60,000 nucleotides of DNA from Cryptomeria japonica. Taxonomy: Eukaryota; Streptophyta; Pinopsida; Cupressales; Cupressaceae. Positions 32,372 to 46,782 of this stretch are shown here, piece after piece. The stretch spans positions 546,044,202 to 546,104,201 of the forward strand of contig NC_081412.1 in NCBI RefSeq assembly GCF_030272615.1, in the 5' to 3' direction. A model generated the notes under the pieces. The model saw only the letters and a list, made by a program, of their open reading frames with translations. It made no database searches and was not told the origin of the DNA. A program made the translations under genes and the position numbers. The stretch's first letter is position 1. Each line of letters starts with the position of its first letter.

Positions 32372-33529
32372 TGTAGACACTCAAATTAATTATTCCTCAC
32401 ATAATAAATTTATTAATTGTGCCAATTCCTATTCCTTCTCAATATTCATTAAATATATAATTAATGTTGTCACTATAGTCTATTGATTGATTTATTTAAT
32501 AAATCAATCTACCTTTATTCTTCTAAAATCCCTAAAATTAATTATCTCCAATTTCCTCCTTTTAATTAATTAATTAATCTAGGTGATTCCTACAAAACAT
32601 CTTTTTCCTAATCCATCATTAACCTAATGAGTTCTTCTAGAAGCCCCCTAACCTCACTCATCATTATTATTCTACTTTTTAATTCCCTCCACTCATTCTC
32701 TCTCCTAGTCAAATCCTCCTACAAATCTCATTTGCCTTAAGCCCACCTAATCATTCTTCTAATCCCTCACCTAATGACTTGCTAGTGGCTAATCATCATG
32801 ATTTTCAAAATCTCACATTCCTCTAGACATCCCCTCCTCCAAGGAATTTTTGATTCCTCCTTATTCCTCAAATCCCTATGATCATCCTTTTTGAAGAATT
32901 TTTAATTCCTCATCCCCATCTCTCAAGAAATATTTTATTCCTTTCTCTTCCCTAGGCACATTGGGAAGTCTTCCCAATGAGCCTTGAGGAGTTTGGAGAC
33001 AAGAAATTCCTTTAAGGTATATCTCTTGGTCTCCACACTTGTCTTGTCACCTTCTCTTGGGCCATGTGTGGGCTCACATGGAATCCCGACCCTTCATCTT
33101 GGATCAATCCTAGCCCTCCATTTCTTCTCCTCTTCTCCTATAAATTGAGGACTCCATCCCCTTGTTTCACATCTCCAAGTTAGCTAAGTTCATGCTATCA
33201 AATTGAGTTTGAGAAATCATCCATAACACCCAAACTCTACTCAATTTTCTACTCAACCATCACTTAGTCAAAAATCCCTCATCCATTCCATCTAATCATC
33301 TTGTGCACAATCTTGGAGAGCTATCCACATTTAACAAATGAGCCAATGAAATCAAGTCAAAGAAGCATGCATCTTTGGCTTCATCAAAGGCTCAATCCGA
33401 AGGAGAAGGTATAAACCGTTTGTTTGTGTTTTCATATGGCTTGTTTATGTTTCATGTTTTTAATGCGTTTGAATGCTTTGTTTGCATACTAACCACTTAA
33501 TCTCACCTTTCTGGTTTTTCCCCTCTTCA
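32372..33529 (+). mobile_element. Solo LTR, unit 2, target duplication CTTGT
   Basis: Same insertion as 1513-2630, with CTTGT at 32367-32371 and 33530-33534. It keeps 129 bp (32597-32725) missing from unit 1, bounded by the 9-bp repeat TCCTACAAA, and lacks 77 bp bounded by GATT. The TATA-like motif is retained near 33142. Confidence 0.8.
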
Positions 33530-33538
33530 CTTGTCATG

Positions 33539-35816
33539 TCATTTAATTAAATAACTCTTTTTTAGCAATCACAATGTTGGTCATGAAGGGATTGGCAACT
33601 TTTTCTCTCCGAGGTTGAATAAACTTGCACTAGATTAGGATTCTATCCCAATGCACAAGGTGACCAAGTTCATAAATCATCATTTAGAATTATCATCATT
33701 TACGCTTTCAATGATATTGTGGATAACTATTTATTATGGAGATGGATTATTAATTCATTACCTATTGCAACCTAGGTCATGTGCAATGATTTTAATATGG
33801 TAGAAATTCTATATGCTTAAGATGGGGCTTTTCTTATGTACCAAATAATTAGTGAGAGAAAGGCATATTACCATATGCATTGTAAATTGGTTCTTTTTAA
33901 TCTAAATATGACCTAATACAAAAATAATTCTAAATGGTATACAATTGATCAATTGGTCTCCATTGCTAATATTTAGGAAGAAATTTTCAACATGGCTATT
34001 GATAAAGCCCTTAGGTGTGATGGACTCCCATATGAATTTTATAAAATATTTTGGACTTATATGGGTGATGATTTGCATAAGTTTTATCTTGAATACTATT
34101 AGTCCAATTTCATAGGAAATGTCACTAATAAATCCAATAATAAATTTATATCTAAATCTAGAGATTTAGAAGACATCTTAAATTGGAGGTCCATCACCCT
34201 ACTCAATTTCTCATGTAAAATCATTACTAAATAATTATCTTTAAAACCACATTATCTCTTTCCTTGAAATATATGACCTTAGCACATTGGTTTTATTGAA
34301 TCTATATACATATTGGATATCACCACTATATTTTTGGAAGACATGGAATAGGCTTGACAATCTCACTAATAGTCTACTTTAATTTCAAAAATGGCTTTGG
34401 TAGGACATGACCATATTCAATGTCTTCCATCCCGATTATGTTTGAAGCCTTGAGATTTAGACCTCAATTCATTTAACCCATGTATTTCATTTTCTAATAT
34501 ATATGCTTTCATTACTATTAATGATAAAAAAATCTAATCCTTTTGGGCTCCTTCAATCTATTGGCTAGGGATGCCCCCTATCACTAGCTTTATATGTTCT
34601 CATTGTCGAAAGGTTCAAATACCTTAAAGCTCATTATATTTCTCAAAGATTAGCTAAAGGTATTTAATTACCAAGCTCTTGAACTTAGCTAGTGAATGGT
34701 CATTTTATTGATGAGTAATTTTTCACTCTCTTAGAGGAGGAAAATAACATAAAATAGGCTCTCTAGTGTTTGGACATTTTTTCCTAGGTTCTAGGTTTTG
34801 AAATTTAATGGAAAAAATATATAATATACTACCAACAATCCTTATTGGATTGACTCTTCTAGATGGAAATGAATTAATCGTGGTGAAAAATTTAGGTTCT
34901 TAGGCATATTAAATTTTCCTTTCAAATGTCTTCATCCTCTTTATGACAACTTGTCCTTGCCAAAATTAAAAAGGAATTTCTTATTGGGTTGCCAAACCCT
35001 ATCTCTAACAAGTAAATTATATATCTACTCTAATACTATTGTGGCTACTCATGTCTACTACTCATATTCAGTTCCCTAAAAATCTTCTTTGTGATTTTAT
35101 TTGATTTTCTTGAGATTATCACCTAGGTTTCGATCTTGTGGTTTTAGAGTTTTTTTGGTATATCTTATGAGTCAAGAGGGTTAGGATTACTCTCTACTTA
35201 GTATTGGAGATTTTTACTCTACACTAAGTTAACCATTAGTGCTCTTGAGGTTAATGAATCTTAACTTTCATATTATAGCACTACATTTTCTCTAGTCATT
35301 TACTTGGGTGATTAGTTGTAAAGGGGATTGAACTTCACACCATTCTTATGAAATTTATTTTGTGAGATTAGGAAGCTATAAATCATTGGCTTCTCTAGAT
35401 TGGTTCTACTCTTTGTATTGGTCTTTCCATTAACCAACAAACCCTTTTCAAGTCTCCTACTTTTAGTATTAGAATCATCCTCTTGCAAGGTCTCCTTGAT
35501 TTCATGCTTTAAGATTTTTATAAAATGAGACTAAAATAACCCTATATATACTCTTTATAACTACTAGGAATATCTTCTTGTAGAATGAAATAAAGGCTTA
35601 CTTCTTATTTTTCCAACTAGGATTGAGAAATCTTTGGCACGTCTGTAGAAAAAATCCCAATTGATATGGTTCACAAAACTAAAATTAAATATTTAAACCA
35701 TGGTAGAAAGAATAGAAGTGGTATATAGACATTGATTTTTTAAATTATAAAACTCAAAAATGGTATAATTGGCTTTCCCTGTGTTGGCATGTAGCTATTG
35801 ACCATGCTATCGGGCT
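33539..35816 (+). pseudogene. LINE (L1-type) ORF2 remnant, unit 2
   Basis: Counterpart of 2640-4930 with the same domain order and mostly the same disabling changes, so decay predates the duplication. It lacks about 13 bp near 33671. I counted roughly 8 substitutions in the first 450 bp of the polymerase part. Confidence 0.75.
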
Positions 35817-36343
35817 TAAAATTTTGGTGACTTGTCAACCATTTTTTCCCCGAAATAAATTAATGAGGGAGTGCAAGGGGGGAAAAGGCCCTACTATGGA
35901 GCCTAACAGGACCATCTCCCTAATGGGGGGCCAAGGGTGGAGACGATAATAGGTTTCTAGTGGTTGCAAATCTAGGGGAATGAAGGTAGTGCCATTGAAG
36001 AAAAAAATGCCCATTATTTCATAAAGGAGATATCTATTATTTTGGAATGTTAAAACCAACCTTTGTAAACCACCAAAAAGGGCTTGATAAATAAGTTTCT
36101 AAGTAATGGTGAATATCATCATATTGTAACTTTCCTTTATTATAACTTTCTCTTTGCTAGATAATAAAGGAAAGTGGATGGTTGTTTCTTCATGGATGTA
36201 GCCCACAATGGGTGAATCAATCAAAATCTATTTGTTATGTTAATTGTTAATTTTTCCTCTTATATTCATCTAAATCCTAAATACTAGTATGAAACATGTA
36301 TTTACAATCATTTGGTAGGATATTTCGAATTCGATCAGAAGCA

Positions 36344-36848
36344 ATGGAAAATGAAGGAAATCTTAAGGTTGAAAATTTCAGCAAACAAAATTACCAACTA
36401 TGTAACATGCAAATGGAAAATGATATATATTAGAAGGATCCTTACTTACTGTTGGGTAGAATATAAAAGTAGTCAATTACTATGACAAATTGACAATGGG
36501 AGGTTCCTATTAAAAATACATTAGAAGTGATATGGTTGTACCTATAAGTGTTAGTGGATTTCAATATCGAAAAAGAAATAAAAATAAGGGACCTAACATC
36601 AACATTAGATAAATTGTATGAAAAACCCTCAGCTTCCAATAAGGTATTTCTTATGAAACATTTATTTAATATGAAGATGCCAAAATGTGTTTCTATTGTT
36701 GATCATTTGAATGAGTTTAACATATTCACTAGTTGGTTAACTTTTGTAGAATTTACTTTTGATGATGAGGTTACGTCTCTCTTGCTTTTGTGCTCATTGC
36801 TAGAAAGCTAAAATATTGGTCATGGTTCTAAGTAATGTTTTATTTAGT
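36344..36848 (+). pseudogene. Copia element C, gag fragment, unit 2 (deleted tail)
   Basis: Same gag as 5457-6292, including the 87-codon core at 36548-36811. A 427-bp deletion between two TTAGT repeats removed the end of gag and the first 96 bp of the element A LTR, fusing gag directly to the LTR at 36848/36849. Confidence 0.8.
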
Positions 36849-39232
36849 GCCTCTTCCATGCAACAATGATCATATTTTCACATTCCACCTTGTTGGGACC
36901 CCTTAACCCTTAGCCAATTTGGGGTAGGACCAGGGCATGGCACCTTGGTCATCATTGGGACCATGGTGCCACACCATTGTCCTCATTGGGACCATGGCAC
37001 CAAACCATTGTCCTCATTGGGACCATGGCACCACTCCATGGCCCTCCCTAATTGGGGCCCAATTTGGACCCTAGGCCCTATCCAAAATTTGAGTGGGAAT
37101 TACTTCTCCATGTCGGCCTATGTCAAAAAAATAATAAGTTTGATGATAGGAAAGTATATAAGGAGGTTTTCCCCTCTCATTTTGATATATGATCATAAGG
37201 GCAAGGAGACTATAACAATCAATCAAGCATTTAAGCATTCATCATCAAGCATCTCTAGAGGTCTTCAAGTATACATATCCTTCATCTATCCATTGTGGAG
37301 CAACATTACAACATTCGTTTGCAAGCATGTGTGTGTGGTTAGGGTTTTGTCATGTTCAATGCCATTTTCATACAACATATGTGATTACATTCAAGAAGAA
37401 AAGAATCATTATCACTCATTGTAGATCTGAGGTATACCTTTCCATCATTTATTTCAAGCATTTGCAATATTTCATTCAAGGTTGATTCCAAACCGGGGTT
37501 TGACTTAGACAAACCGCTATTCCCAACCTATTCCCCCTTCTCTCTATGTGCAAGAAACCGGTCCATAGCTATGCTTCTCATATTAATCTTTCTTTGCAAA
37601 GACGAAATAACCCTTTTTGGTGAGTAGAAAATTCGTAGGACCAAGAGGTAGCATCACGGTCCCTTCTTTTTTGGGATATTTTTGTAGGGAAGATCCAAAT
37701 CAACTTATATTACTTAGATCCAGGTGCATGACAAAATCCCGAACTTGTGGCTCATTATTTTCTCTTTTGTCTTCAATTTCAGCACTTTACCCTAAATCAA
37801 CATTTCAACTTACAAAAAAGGGAAAAACACATCATAATGCACCCATCCACTTAGTATTCAGTCCTTATTTGATTTGTTATTGAATCTAGTGTATTTCTCC
37901 CCTGTTTTGAATGTAAATGAATTCTTTCCCTCTTAAGTGAAAATTGATTTGGTGATTTCTCCTTCTATGTTGCAAATTGCCAAATCAAATTTTCTTTTAC
38001 ATTTTGGTGAACTCGACTCGTTACACCATTAATTCTGATTTTTATTTTCAGATCTTACTGTATGTAATTTAAAATTCAAGTTTTCATTTACAAGTATAAT
38101 TACATTACAAATTTTAAAAATTTAGAGATTAAATTCATTAAAACCCTAATTTTTAATTTTTAAAATTAAGCTTGTGAATTGTATAATTTGGATTAATTAT
38201 TTCAGATATAAGTACTTTTTCAGTTTCAAAATTCAAAATTTCATCTACAAGACAAATTTCACAATTAAATTTTAAAATTAAGTAGTTGGTTCCAAAAACC
38301 CTAATTTTTGAAATTTTAAAAACTGAGCTTGTGGGTTGTTTAAATTTTGAATTTCCCTCTTTAAATTTGGTTGTTAAATTCAATTCAAAATTAAAAATTA
38401 AAATCTTGGATCAAATTTCAATTTCACATTTAAATTTTAAAATTATATAAGTAACCCTGTGCATTTCTCAACTTTTCAATTTTAAATTTCAATCCTAGAT
38501 CTCATTTTTAATTTTAAAATCAAGAGGTTCTTTTTAAAAGCCCTAATTTTAAATTTAAATTTTTATTGGGTAAGTTCAAGGATTCTAGTGGGTAATTTTA
38601 AATTGAGAGATTATTTTCAAAGCCCTAATTATAAATTTCAAATCCCTAGGAGGTTGCATAATTTTTCAAAAATTGAATAATCATTGTTCTAAAATTTTGC
38701 ATTATTCAATTATTTTGCAAATTCCAATTTCCCAAAAAAAATTGATCAATTTACATAAATTAAGAGGTTTTATTTATAAAATCTTAATTTATTTCAATTA
38801 AGTCACTTGGATTAAAATTTTAATATTCATCATGGCAATTAATGTATTTGATCTATTTTCTATTTCACATACGATTACATTTCTTTTTACATACATTTAT
38901 TATAATCATGTTTTGGATAATAGCTTCTTTCATTTTATGTTACTTCTTTTCATTCATAGCACTTGGACATATTGCATTTTTAGGATTTCCAAGTTGCTTC
39001 CTTTTCACTAATTAGATCTCAAAGATTTCATGTATCATTTATGTTGTTTTATGGTGACGTTTTTGGAAAAATGCCTAATTTCACATGTATATCACCTTAA
39101 AGCTTTTGTAGATCCTAATCCTAGAGATGTTAATGGAAAACCTAATACTTGTACCTCTACCAGGGTATCTAATGTGAATGAAGTAAGAGCTAATAATCCT
39201 ACCAATTAGATCTCTCTAATGGAGAGAAAGCA

Positions 39233-40239
39233 TTGAAGGGAAACAAGGCCCCATCTTCTTCTCATATACACACCCTTGTGCAAGGGGGGCAAAATCAAAA
39301 TATTGGTGTTTCCATTTCTCTATATCCTCCTTATTCTCCTAGAGCCTATCTTAATTATCAAAATATTTGTAGAGAAGATGATGTTATGCATTTAATTCAT
39401 GATCTCTCTCCTCACATAACTTTAAGAAAAGATGAGGCCTTAGATGATAAGGATCTTCCCTCCCAATCAACCAAAACGGATATGCATGATGAAAGAAAGG
39501 AATAATCTCCTCCTCAAGATATTCCTTCTTCATCTACTAATCCTTTCATCCCTGCTAAACATCCTTACACTACAAATTTTAAAGAAATTAATTACAATGA
39601 TCCTCTACCTTATAAATTAAATGATTTCTATAGGACTGGCTTTAACATAATATCAAACAAGGTTTTAGAGGATGAGGACTTGGATTTGAACAAGGAATTT
39701 GAGTCCCCATAAACCCTCCTACACAAATTACCACACAAGGCCTAGGAAACAATAATATATCTCCTATGGATGAATCCATTAGGATTCAAGACTTCAAAGA
39801 TTATCTTGCAAGACAACAAGCCAACTGTTTCCATAAAAGTGCTTCTTCTTCAAAACCTTCTTTTTGCTCATTTCATCAAACTCATGATCACCATGTTGAT
39901 AATTACCCTAATTTTCAAAATTCAATAAAATTTAAAATCATGGATGATAATCCTTCTTCTAGTAACAATACTTGTCCTCAATCTCAAGAAAATAAGCTTA
40001 CACCTATTAATGATCAAGAAAGATTAGCAACTAGAATCTTTTCAAAATTAAAGTATGACAAGATTGTTGTTTTTCCTTTTGTTTTGTTTAGCACTAAGCA
40101 TAAGGAAGGAATTAAATATCATCTCTTTTATCATGGTGGTTGTCATTCTCTTGGAAAGTGTAAAGCATTTAAGGAATTTGTTCAAGAACAATACAATCAT
40201 GATCTTGCTCTCTTTCTAGGTGAAAAGGTAGTGCCTTAG
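39233..40239 (+). pseudogene. Element A gag-like region, unit 2
   Basis: Open stretches 39233-39505 and 39766-40239. Same zinc-knuckle-like motifs as unit 1; here the second reads FYHGGCHSLGKCKAF, with Cys where unit 1 has Ser. The internal stop region between the two stretches is shared with unit 1, so the gag was already broken before the duplication. Confidence 0.6.
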
Positions 40240-40628
40240 CACTCCTTTCCCCCTCATGTTTCTCCTCGCCCTATGAAATAAGTAGTTAACTTAATTGGGG
40301 GCTTTTTGTCATTAGAGGTTGTTCCTTTTCAATTTCAAATATCTTGGGGTAGCAATATGGCTCTCCTCTATAATTTCTCTTATCTTTTCACCATTTAATT
40401 TATGAATTGCATTGTTCATAACTTGATGTTCTTTATGGAAATGTGTGATTATTCTCCCTAATATATCCTTGTCTTATTTCTTGGGGGAAAAGGATGGATT
40501 TTTCCCTCTCTCTCTTTCTATCTAAAGTATCACAATTCCCTTTGAGGGATTGCATTTTTCATATGTTGATATCCTTTCTTATATGGAATGGTATGTACCC
40601 TATGATAAATCCCTCCCTAGGGGAAAAT

Positions 40629-43600
40629 TGTTGGCATATGTGCAGAGTATGGTGACATGATGATATTGTATGTTGTCATTGATGTCAATATGCTGAAGGG
40701 TGAACCAATATATTGAAACTAAGCAACTGCAAGTGAACCGGTATGTTGAAATGTGAACCGGTATATGGAATGTTTTCTATCAAGGTTTAATATGGTTATG
40801 ACTACCGGTTGGTAGTCTTAGCTTCAAGGTTTCCGATTGAAGTGTTTCAAGCCTGTGTGATTCAACCGATGACATCGTGCAATGAGTTAGCATTGTAATG
40901 GAGATCAAATCATGTTGCCATGTCAGCCTTGTGCACATGAAGGATCTTGCATGAAGGTGATTGATTCTATCTACCTCGGGAATGTGCGAAGTCTTTGCAA
41001 ATGGTGGAGAATGCATGATGGGTTATCACCTCCAAGAAGCAATGAAGAACGAACGATGGAGAATGTCTTGAGATCTATTCAAGACCCTTGTATTCAAAGC
41101 AAAGTGTTCAATGGTCAGGATTGAACCGATTGAATTGCTCAACCTAAATGTTTAGGGTTTAGGGTTTATGCTATCGACCTATCTATTTCCTATAAGGTCG
41201 ATGTTGTGTTTCATTTTGAGGTTGTTGGAAAATGTTGTGTGTGTATCTAAGTGCAAAGATATGTGACTCTTGCCAGACCAGATAAGAGAATAGATACCTG
41301 CAAAGAGTGAGTGCAGAAGGACAGAAAGTGTGAGTGCAGAAGGAAGGAACTAAAATGGATTTGCATTGGCATTGAGTGTTGTTACCAAATCATTGTAATA
41401 CCTGTTGACCTCTAACCACTTCAACAGTTGGAAAATCCCTCAACAGAGTAGCTTTAACTGGCTTGTTGTAAAATCCTTTAAGAGGGTGACTCAAAATCAT
41501 TGAGTTCTAAAAATCCTCTAACAAGGTAACCTTTAATAGGGTTTAGCTCTTAACCAGGTATTTTAGCCATCCCTTAACCGCGTGATCTCTAGCAGGATCG
41601 GTTCCTGATAGAACCTATTGTAAAGTCTTTAACCGAACTAGGCTCCTAATAGAGCGGACTTCAAAAGGGTTCAAAGAACAACTTATGGGTATTCATCCCC
41701 ACCGTGGTTTTTCCTAGTTGGGTTTCCACATGAAAAATATGTGTGTTATGTGTGATGCTTTGTTATTCTCTATTAAGTGGTAAAGCATGTTGAACCAGTA
41801 AGTCTTTACATTTCTGTTGTAGTATTACTAGTGTATGTATATGGGTGAAGTGGAAATAAGATGTTAGATTGTGTGGAAAGCTGGGTTACTGGTTTATGTC
41901 ACTGTGCTTAACCGGTAGTCATCTGGTTTAGACCGGTGTTATTTCTTTCCAGTCAATGTGTAGGGTTCTTAGTCAAACCAGTTCAAAGAAAAGTGTTTTT
42001 ATCAAGTACTGATTCACCCCCCCCTCTTAGTACCAGTTTGGTACTAACTATTCATCATTGATTCGTCAATTGGTATCAGAGCATCCTCCAAGTCCTTTGT
42101 GTTGCAAGCTTAATTGCTTGAGGTAAAGATCCTACTCTAATGATGAAGAGGGAAGGTCCAAAGTTCAATAGAGACAACTTTAAAATATGGAAGGACAAAA
42201 TGAAGATATACATCAAAAGCATGGGTGCTCAACATTGAAGCTATGTTGAGAATGCCTGTGTTATCCCTACCGGTACTCTCACCAATGACCAAAAGTCATG
42301 GAAGCCCTAATTAGTAGTTTATCTGACATTGAGTTTATTGATGTTTAGGACAAAGAGAATCCCAAAGAAGTATGGGATGCCCTTGAGAATATCTATGGTG
42401 GTGATGAGCATGTGAAACAAGCTAAGGAAGAAAGCCTTAGGGGTAAGTTTGAAGACATGCGGATGGTTCAAGGAGAGACCATTCAACAATATGGAATAAG
42501 AATCAAAACTGTTGTTGGAGATATCAAGAGTGCAAGTGGTAAAATGGAAGATTCCACTATTGTTAGCAAAGTTTTGAGATCCTTATTACCACTCTATGCA
42601 ATAAGGGTTGCTACTATTCAGGAGTTGAGGTCTGTAGACAAGACAAAGGTATCCCTAGACTCCATCATTACAAAGTTAACAACTTATGAGCTAAATAAAT
42701 ATGATGGCAGTATTCAGAAGATTGAAACAACCTTCAGAGCATCTGCTGCACCATCTAGAAAAGGCAAAGAAGCTAGTACCAATAGTGAACCAAGACAAAG
42801 TAGAGAAATGGATGATGAGGAGATCCAGATGGAATTTGAAGCCCTTCTTGCCAAGAAACTTCCCAAGGGAAATAGTAAATACAGAGGTAATCTTCCTTTG
42901 AAATGCTTTTCTTGTAATTAGATAGGACACATTGTTGTAAACTACCCTAATGGTGATAACAAGGATAAATCGAATAGGTTCAAGAAGTTCAAAGGAGGAA
43001 ACTGGAGAAATTGTTTTGTAGCAGTTGATGAAGGTGTCACTGATGAAGAATTAGAAGATGAAGAAAATGAAGATATTGTGTTTGTAGCGGTCAAGGAAGA
43101 TGTGTCAGACAAGAAGGCTCTTGTCTCCCACTTTGATAATTCCAATGAGTGGATTATTGACAGCAGCTGTTCTCACCATATGATTGGTGACCGGAGTAAG
43201 TTTCTATCTCTAGAAGAGTATGATGGTGGTGTGGTTCTTTTTGGTAATGATGCACCATGTATGGTAAAAGGCAGAGGGTCCATCTCTCTAAATGGAAGAA
43301 GCAGTGCTGACAATGTGTATTAGGTAGAAGGTCTTAGGCACAACCTTTTGAGTGTTTCTCAACTGAATGATAATGAACTCATTTTGGAATTCAGAAATGG
43401 AATGTGCAAAATCAAGGGAAAGAATGGTGAACTGATGGTTACTGGTATGCAGACCAAAGGTAACCTATTTTAGCTAAATGCTAATGTCAGTACATGTCTT
43501 ATGGCTAAGTTTGAGGATAGCTAGATATGGCATAGGAGACTCTGCCATGTAAACTTTGATAATATTGTGAGGGCTAGTAAGATCAAGGCAGTTAGATGAT

Positions 43601-43632
43601 TTATCACCTCCAAGAAGTGGTGAAGAACGAAG
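40629..43632 (+). mobile_element. Element B (truncated copia), unit 2
   Basis: LTR 40629-42068, primer site 42071-42082, body ending with the same 31-bp LTR patch at 43602-43632. Identical architecture to unit 1, so nesting and truncation are older than the duplication. Confidence 0.88.
42140..43601 (+). pseudogene. Element B gag-protease remnant, unit 2
   Basis: Same start (ATG 42140) and early TGA as unit 1. Unit 2 changes: a 26-bp deletion near 42295 between AAG repeats, TAG at about 42346 where unit 1 has CAG, a stop inside the zinc knuckle (KCFSCN-stop-IGH) and its last Cys changed to Tyr, and protease site DSS instead of DSG. Position 11894 TAG of unit 1 is CAG here. In 205 bp around the zinc knuckle I counted 11 differences between units. 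Confidence 0.85.
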
Positions 43633-46600
43633 GTTATCTTCCTTCCTCTCTTTCTCTTTGTCTCTGAATATTAAATCTTCTTTTGGCTTTCATTTTACTT
43701 ATATAAATGTCTTTTATTGCATTAGATAATCATTCATGTGAGCATATTGAGAATTTTTTTATGTTTAATCTCTCCTTAGGGGAGTTGGTGATTCTCCACT
43801 TTTCTATTTCTCTTAGAAGAGTGCATCTTCTTTTGTGTTGTATTGTTAATACTTGATGTGCTTTCTTACATAGAATTATCCTTCATGTGTGTAAATATGT
43901 GTCCCTTGTTACCGACCTATTCCTTGTTTGAAACAACGCGTCTTTTATGAATGTTCTCTCTTTAGAAATTGTGTAATTATTCTCATTTTCCTTACACTTG
44001 GGGGGCAATGATTTCTCTCTCTTACCCTCTCTAAGGATCTAATTTTTCTTTGTGGAGTGCTATTTTTTCATCATTCGATGTCATTCTTTGTGTGAAGTTG
44101 TTGTTTTCTCAAGGATTCTCTCTTATGCAAGAGGTGTAAGTCCTTGGTTACAACCTCTTTTTCACTTGGCAATGTACATTTATCATAAACTTACCCCCTC
44201 ACATTGGGTCAAAGGTGTGTCATCCTTCAACAAGAATCCCTTTCACCTAGCAATAGGAGGAAGGTATGAATTCTTGTTACTCCCTTCTTGTCTTTTGGTA
44301 GAAGATGTTATATTTGTTCAAGCTATCTCCTCTTGGAGGTAGATATATTTTGAGCGAAGATCTATTCTCCTCCAAGGATCTCCTTTACACTTATTGCAAG
44401 ATATCTCTTTTTCAACTATCTTGTCCTTTCTTGAAGAGTATTCCCTCTCTAGCTTGGATTTATGACATTGTTACCTAAAGGATATTTCTTGGTGTTAAAA
44501 GTAGGTATGCTTGTTTCTAGATTCCTTAAGACATCAACATAGGGCTATGTTGACATCTAAAGGGGGGGAGCCCATATCACTCCCTTTGTATAATATTGTA
44601 CTATACTTTTGCATATCACTTTTTGCATGTCTTAGATGGGGTGTCCATTCTTGAAACTAGGGAAAAACTCTTACATGAGATGCTTCACGCCCAAAACCAA
44701 ATGCAACATTTTATATATGTCTTAGAAAGGGGTAGACATCACCAAAATAGAGAAAAAATCTTACATGATGTCCTCAAAACTAGGCATGTATCTATTTCAA
44801 TTGGGTTTACAAATTCTTGAAACCAGAGAAAAACTCTTAAATGAGATGTTCTTAAAGTTACACATTCGCCCCTTGGCATTGGTAGACACATTTGCACACA
44901 CAGTCGCCCCTTGGCATTTTCATTTGCATTACATGTCTTAAACAGGTTGAAACACACTCAAAACTACATGAAACAAACTCTTATACGGGGTGCTATACAC
45001 TTGAAACTAGACATCACTTGCACACATGCATGAGGATGAGTGAAACTAGTAGAATAGGGATAAACTATTCCTACTCTCCTCCCCAACATGGATCACCTAG
45101 ATGCAAACATCTAGGGTGAGATGTCTATGTTCCTCTCTCTCATCATTCTTCTCATGGATCACCTGGATAAGCACATCTAGTGTGTATGCATGCCCTCTCT
45201 TCTTCCTCTCATAAACTCATGGCTTTTCTATTTATAGTTCATGGATGATGCTTACTTTTCTCTTTTATGTGATCTCTTGTGTTTGTGAGATTGCATTTTT
45301 CAAGAATGATATTAGTTGTTGAGACATTTTGATATCGATATCTCTTCGGCTAGTTGACTTGAGGTCTTATTTTTGGTCTTTTAGCTTTTGTGTCTTTTAC
45401 CTTTGTTTGTCCTTTTTTATTTGCTTTCCTTTTTGTTTTTATCTTGTTTTGTGTGCCCTTGCATATGTTTGAGTGAGTTAAGATCCTAAGATTGGGAGCT
45501 TAGTTCCTTGAAATTAGCAATTTCTTATACTCGTGATTTTGCTCCACATTCTTCATCCTTGTCTTCTACTTTACCATGAATATTTGTGTAAGCTCATACT
45601 CCCACTAAAGTGGGGGATAAATGTAGCATCCTAAAATTGCACCCTTTGAAATTTTGACCGCATTTAGGGCCCTTACCTTAGTGTTCTCGTCCTCATGCTT
45701 GATTGGGACCTATTTGTGCCTCTGCCATGCAACAATGATCATAATTTCACATTCCACTCTGTTGAGACCCCTTAAACCTGGCCCAATTTGGGGTAGGACT
45801 AGGGCGTGGCACTTTGGTCCTCCCTAATTGGGGTCCAATGTGGACCCTAGGCCCTATTCAAAATTTAAGCAATAATTACTTCTCCATGTCAGCCTATGTT
45901 AGAAAATTAATAAGTTTGACATCAGGAAAGTATATAAGGAGGCTTTCCCCTCACATTTTGATATACGATCATAAGGGAAAGGAGACTATAATCAAGCAAT
46001 CAATCATTCAAGCATTGAAGAATTCATCATCAAGCATCTCTAGAGGTCTTCAAGGCTGCATATCCTTCATCTATCCATTGTGAAACATTACAACATTCAC
46101 TTGCAAGCATCTGTGTGTGATTAGGGTTTTGTCATGTTCATGCCATTTTCATACGTATGTGATTACATTCAAAAAGAAAAGCATCATTATCACTCATTAT
46201 AGATCTAAGGCGTACCTTTCCATCATTTATTTCAATCATTTGCAATATCTCATTCAAGGTTGATTCCAAATTAAGGTTTGACTTAGGAAAACCCCTATTC
46301 CCAACCTATTTCCCCTTCTTTCTGTGTGTAGGAAATAGGTCAGTAGCTGTGCTTCTCAGATTAATATTTATTTGCAGAGATGGAACAACCCTTTTCGGCA
46401 TACAGAAAATTAGGAGGACCAAGAGGCAGTGTCACGGTCCTTAGTTTTTCAGGGCATTTTCACAAGGCAGATCTGAATCATTTTATATTACTCAGATCCA
46501 GGTGCATGACAAAGTCTTGAACATGTAACTCATTATTTTTTAAGTTTTGTTTTCAATTTCAACACTTTACCCTAAATCAGCATTTCAACTTACAAAAGAG

Positions 46601-46782
46601 GGAAAAACACATCATAATCAATCCATCCACTTAGTATTTAGTCCTTATCTAATTTGTAACTGAATCTAGTGGATTCCTCTCCTCTTTAGAATGTAAAGGA
46701 ATTCTTTCCCCCTTAAGTGAAAATTGATGTGGTGATTTCTCCTTCTATGTTGCAAATCAACAAATTAAATTTTCCCCTTTCA

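Larger units (their letters stand above)
36849..46782 (+). mobile_element. Element A, unit 2, lacking the first 96 bp
   Basis: Counterpart of 6293-16040. The 5' LTR is 36849-38001 because the 427-bp deletion removed its start; primer-like site TGGTGAACTCGACTCG at 38005; polypurine tract 45607-45621; 3' LTR 45622-46782. The internal AT-rich tract keeps 271 bp that unit 1 lost. Nested element B is at 40629-43632. Confidence 0.8.
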
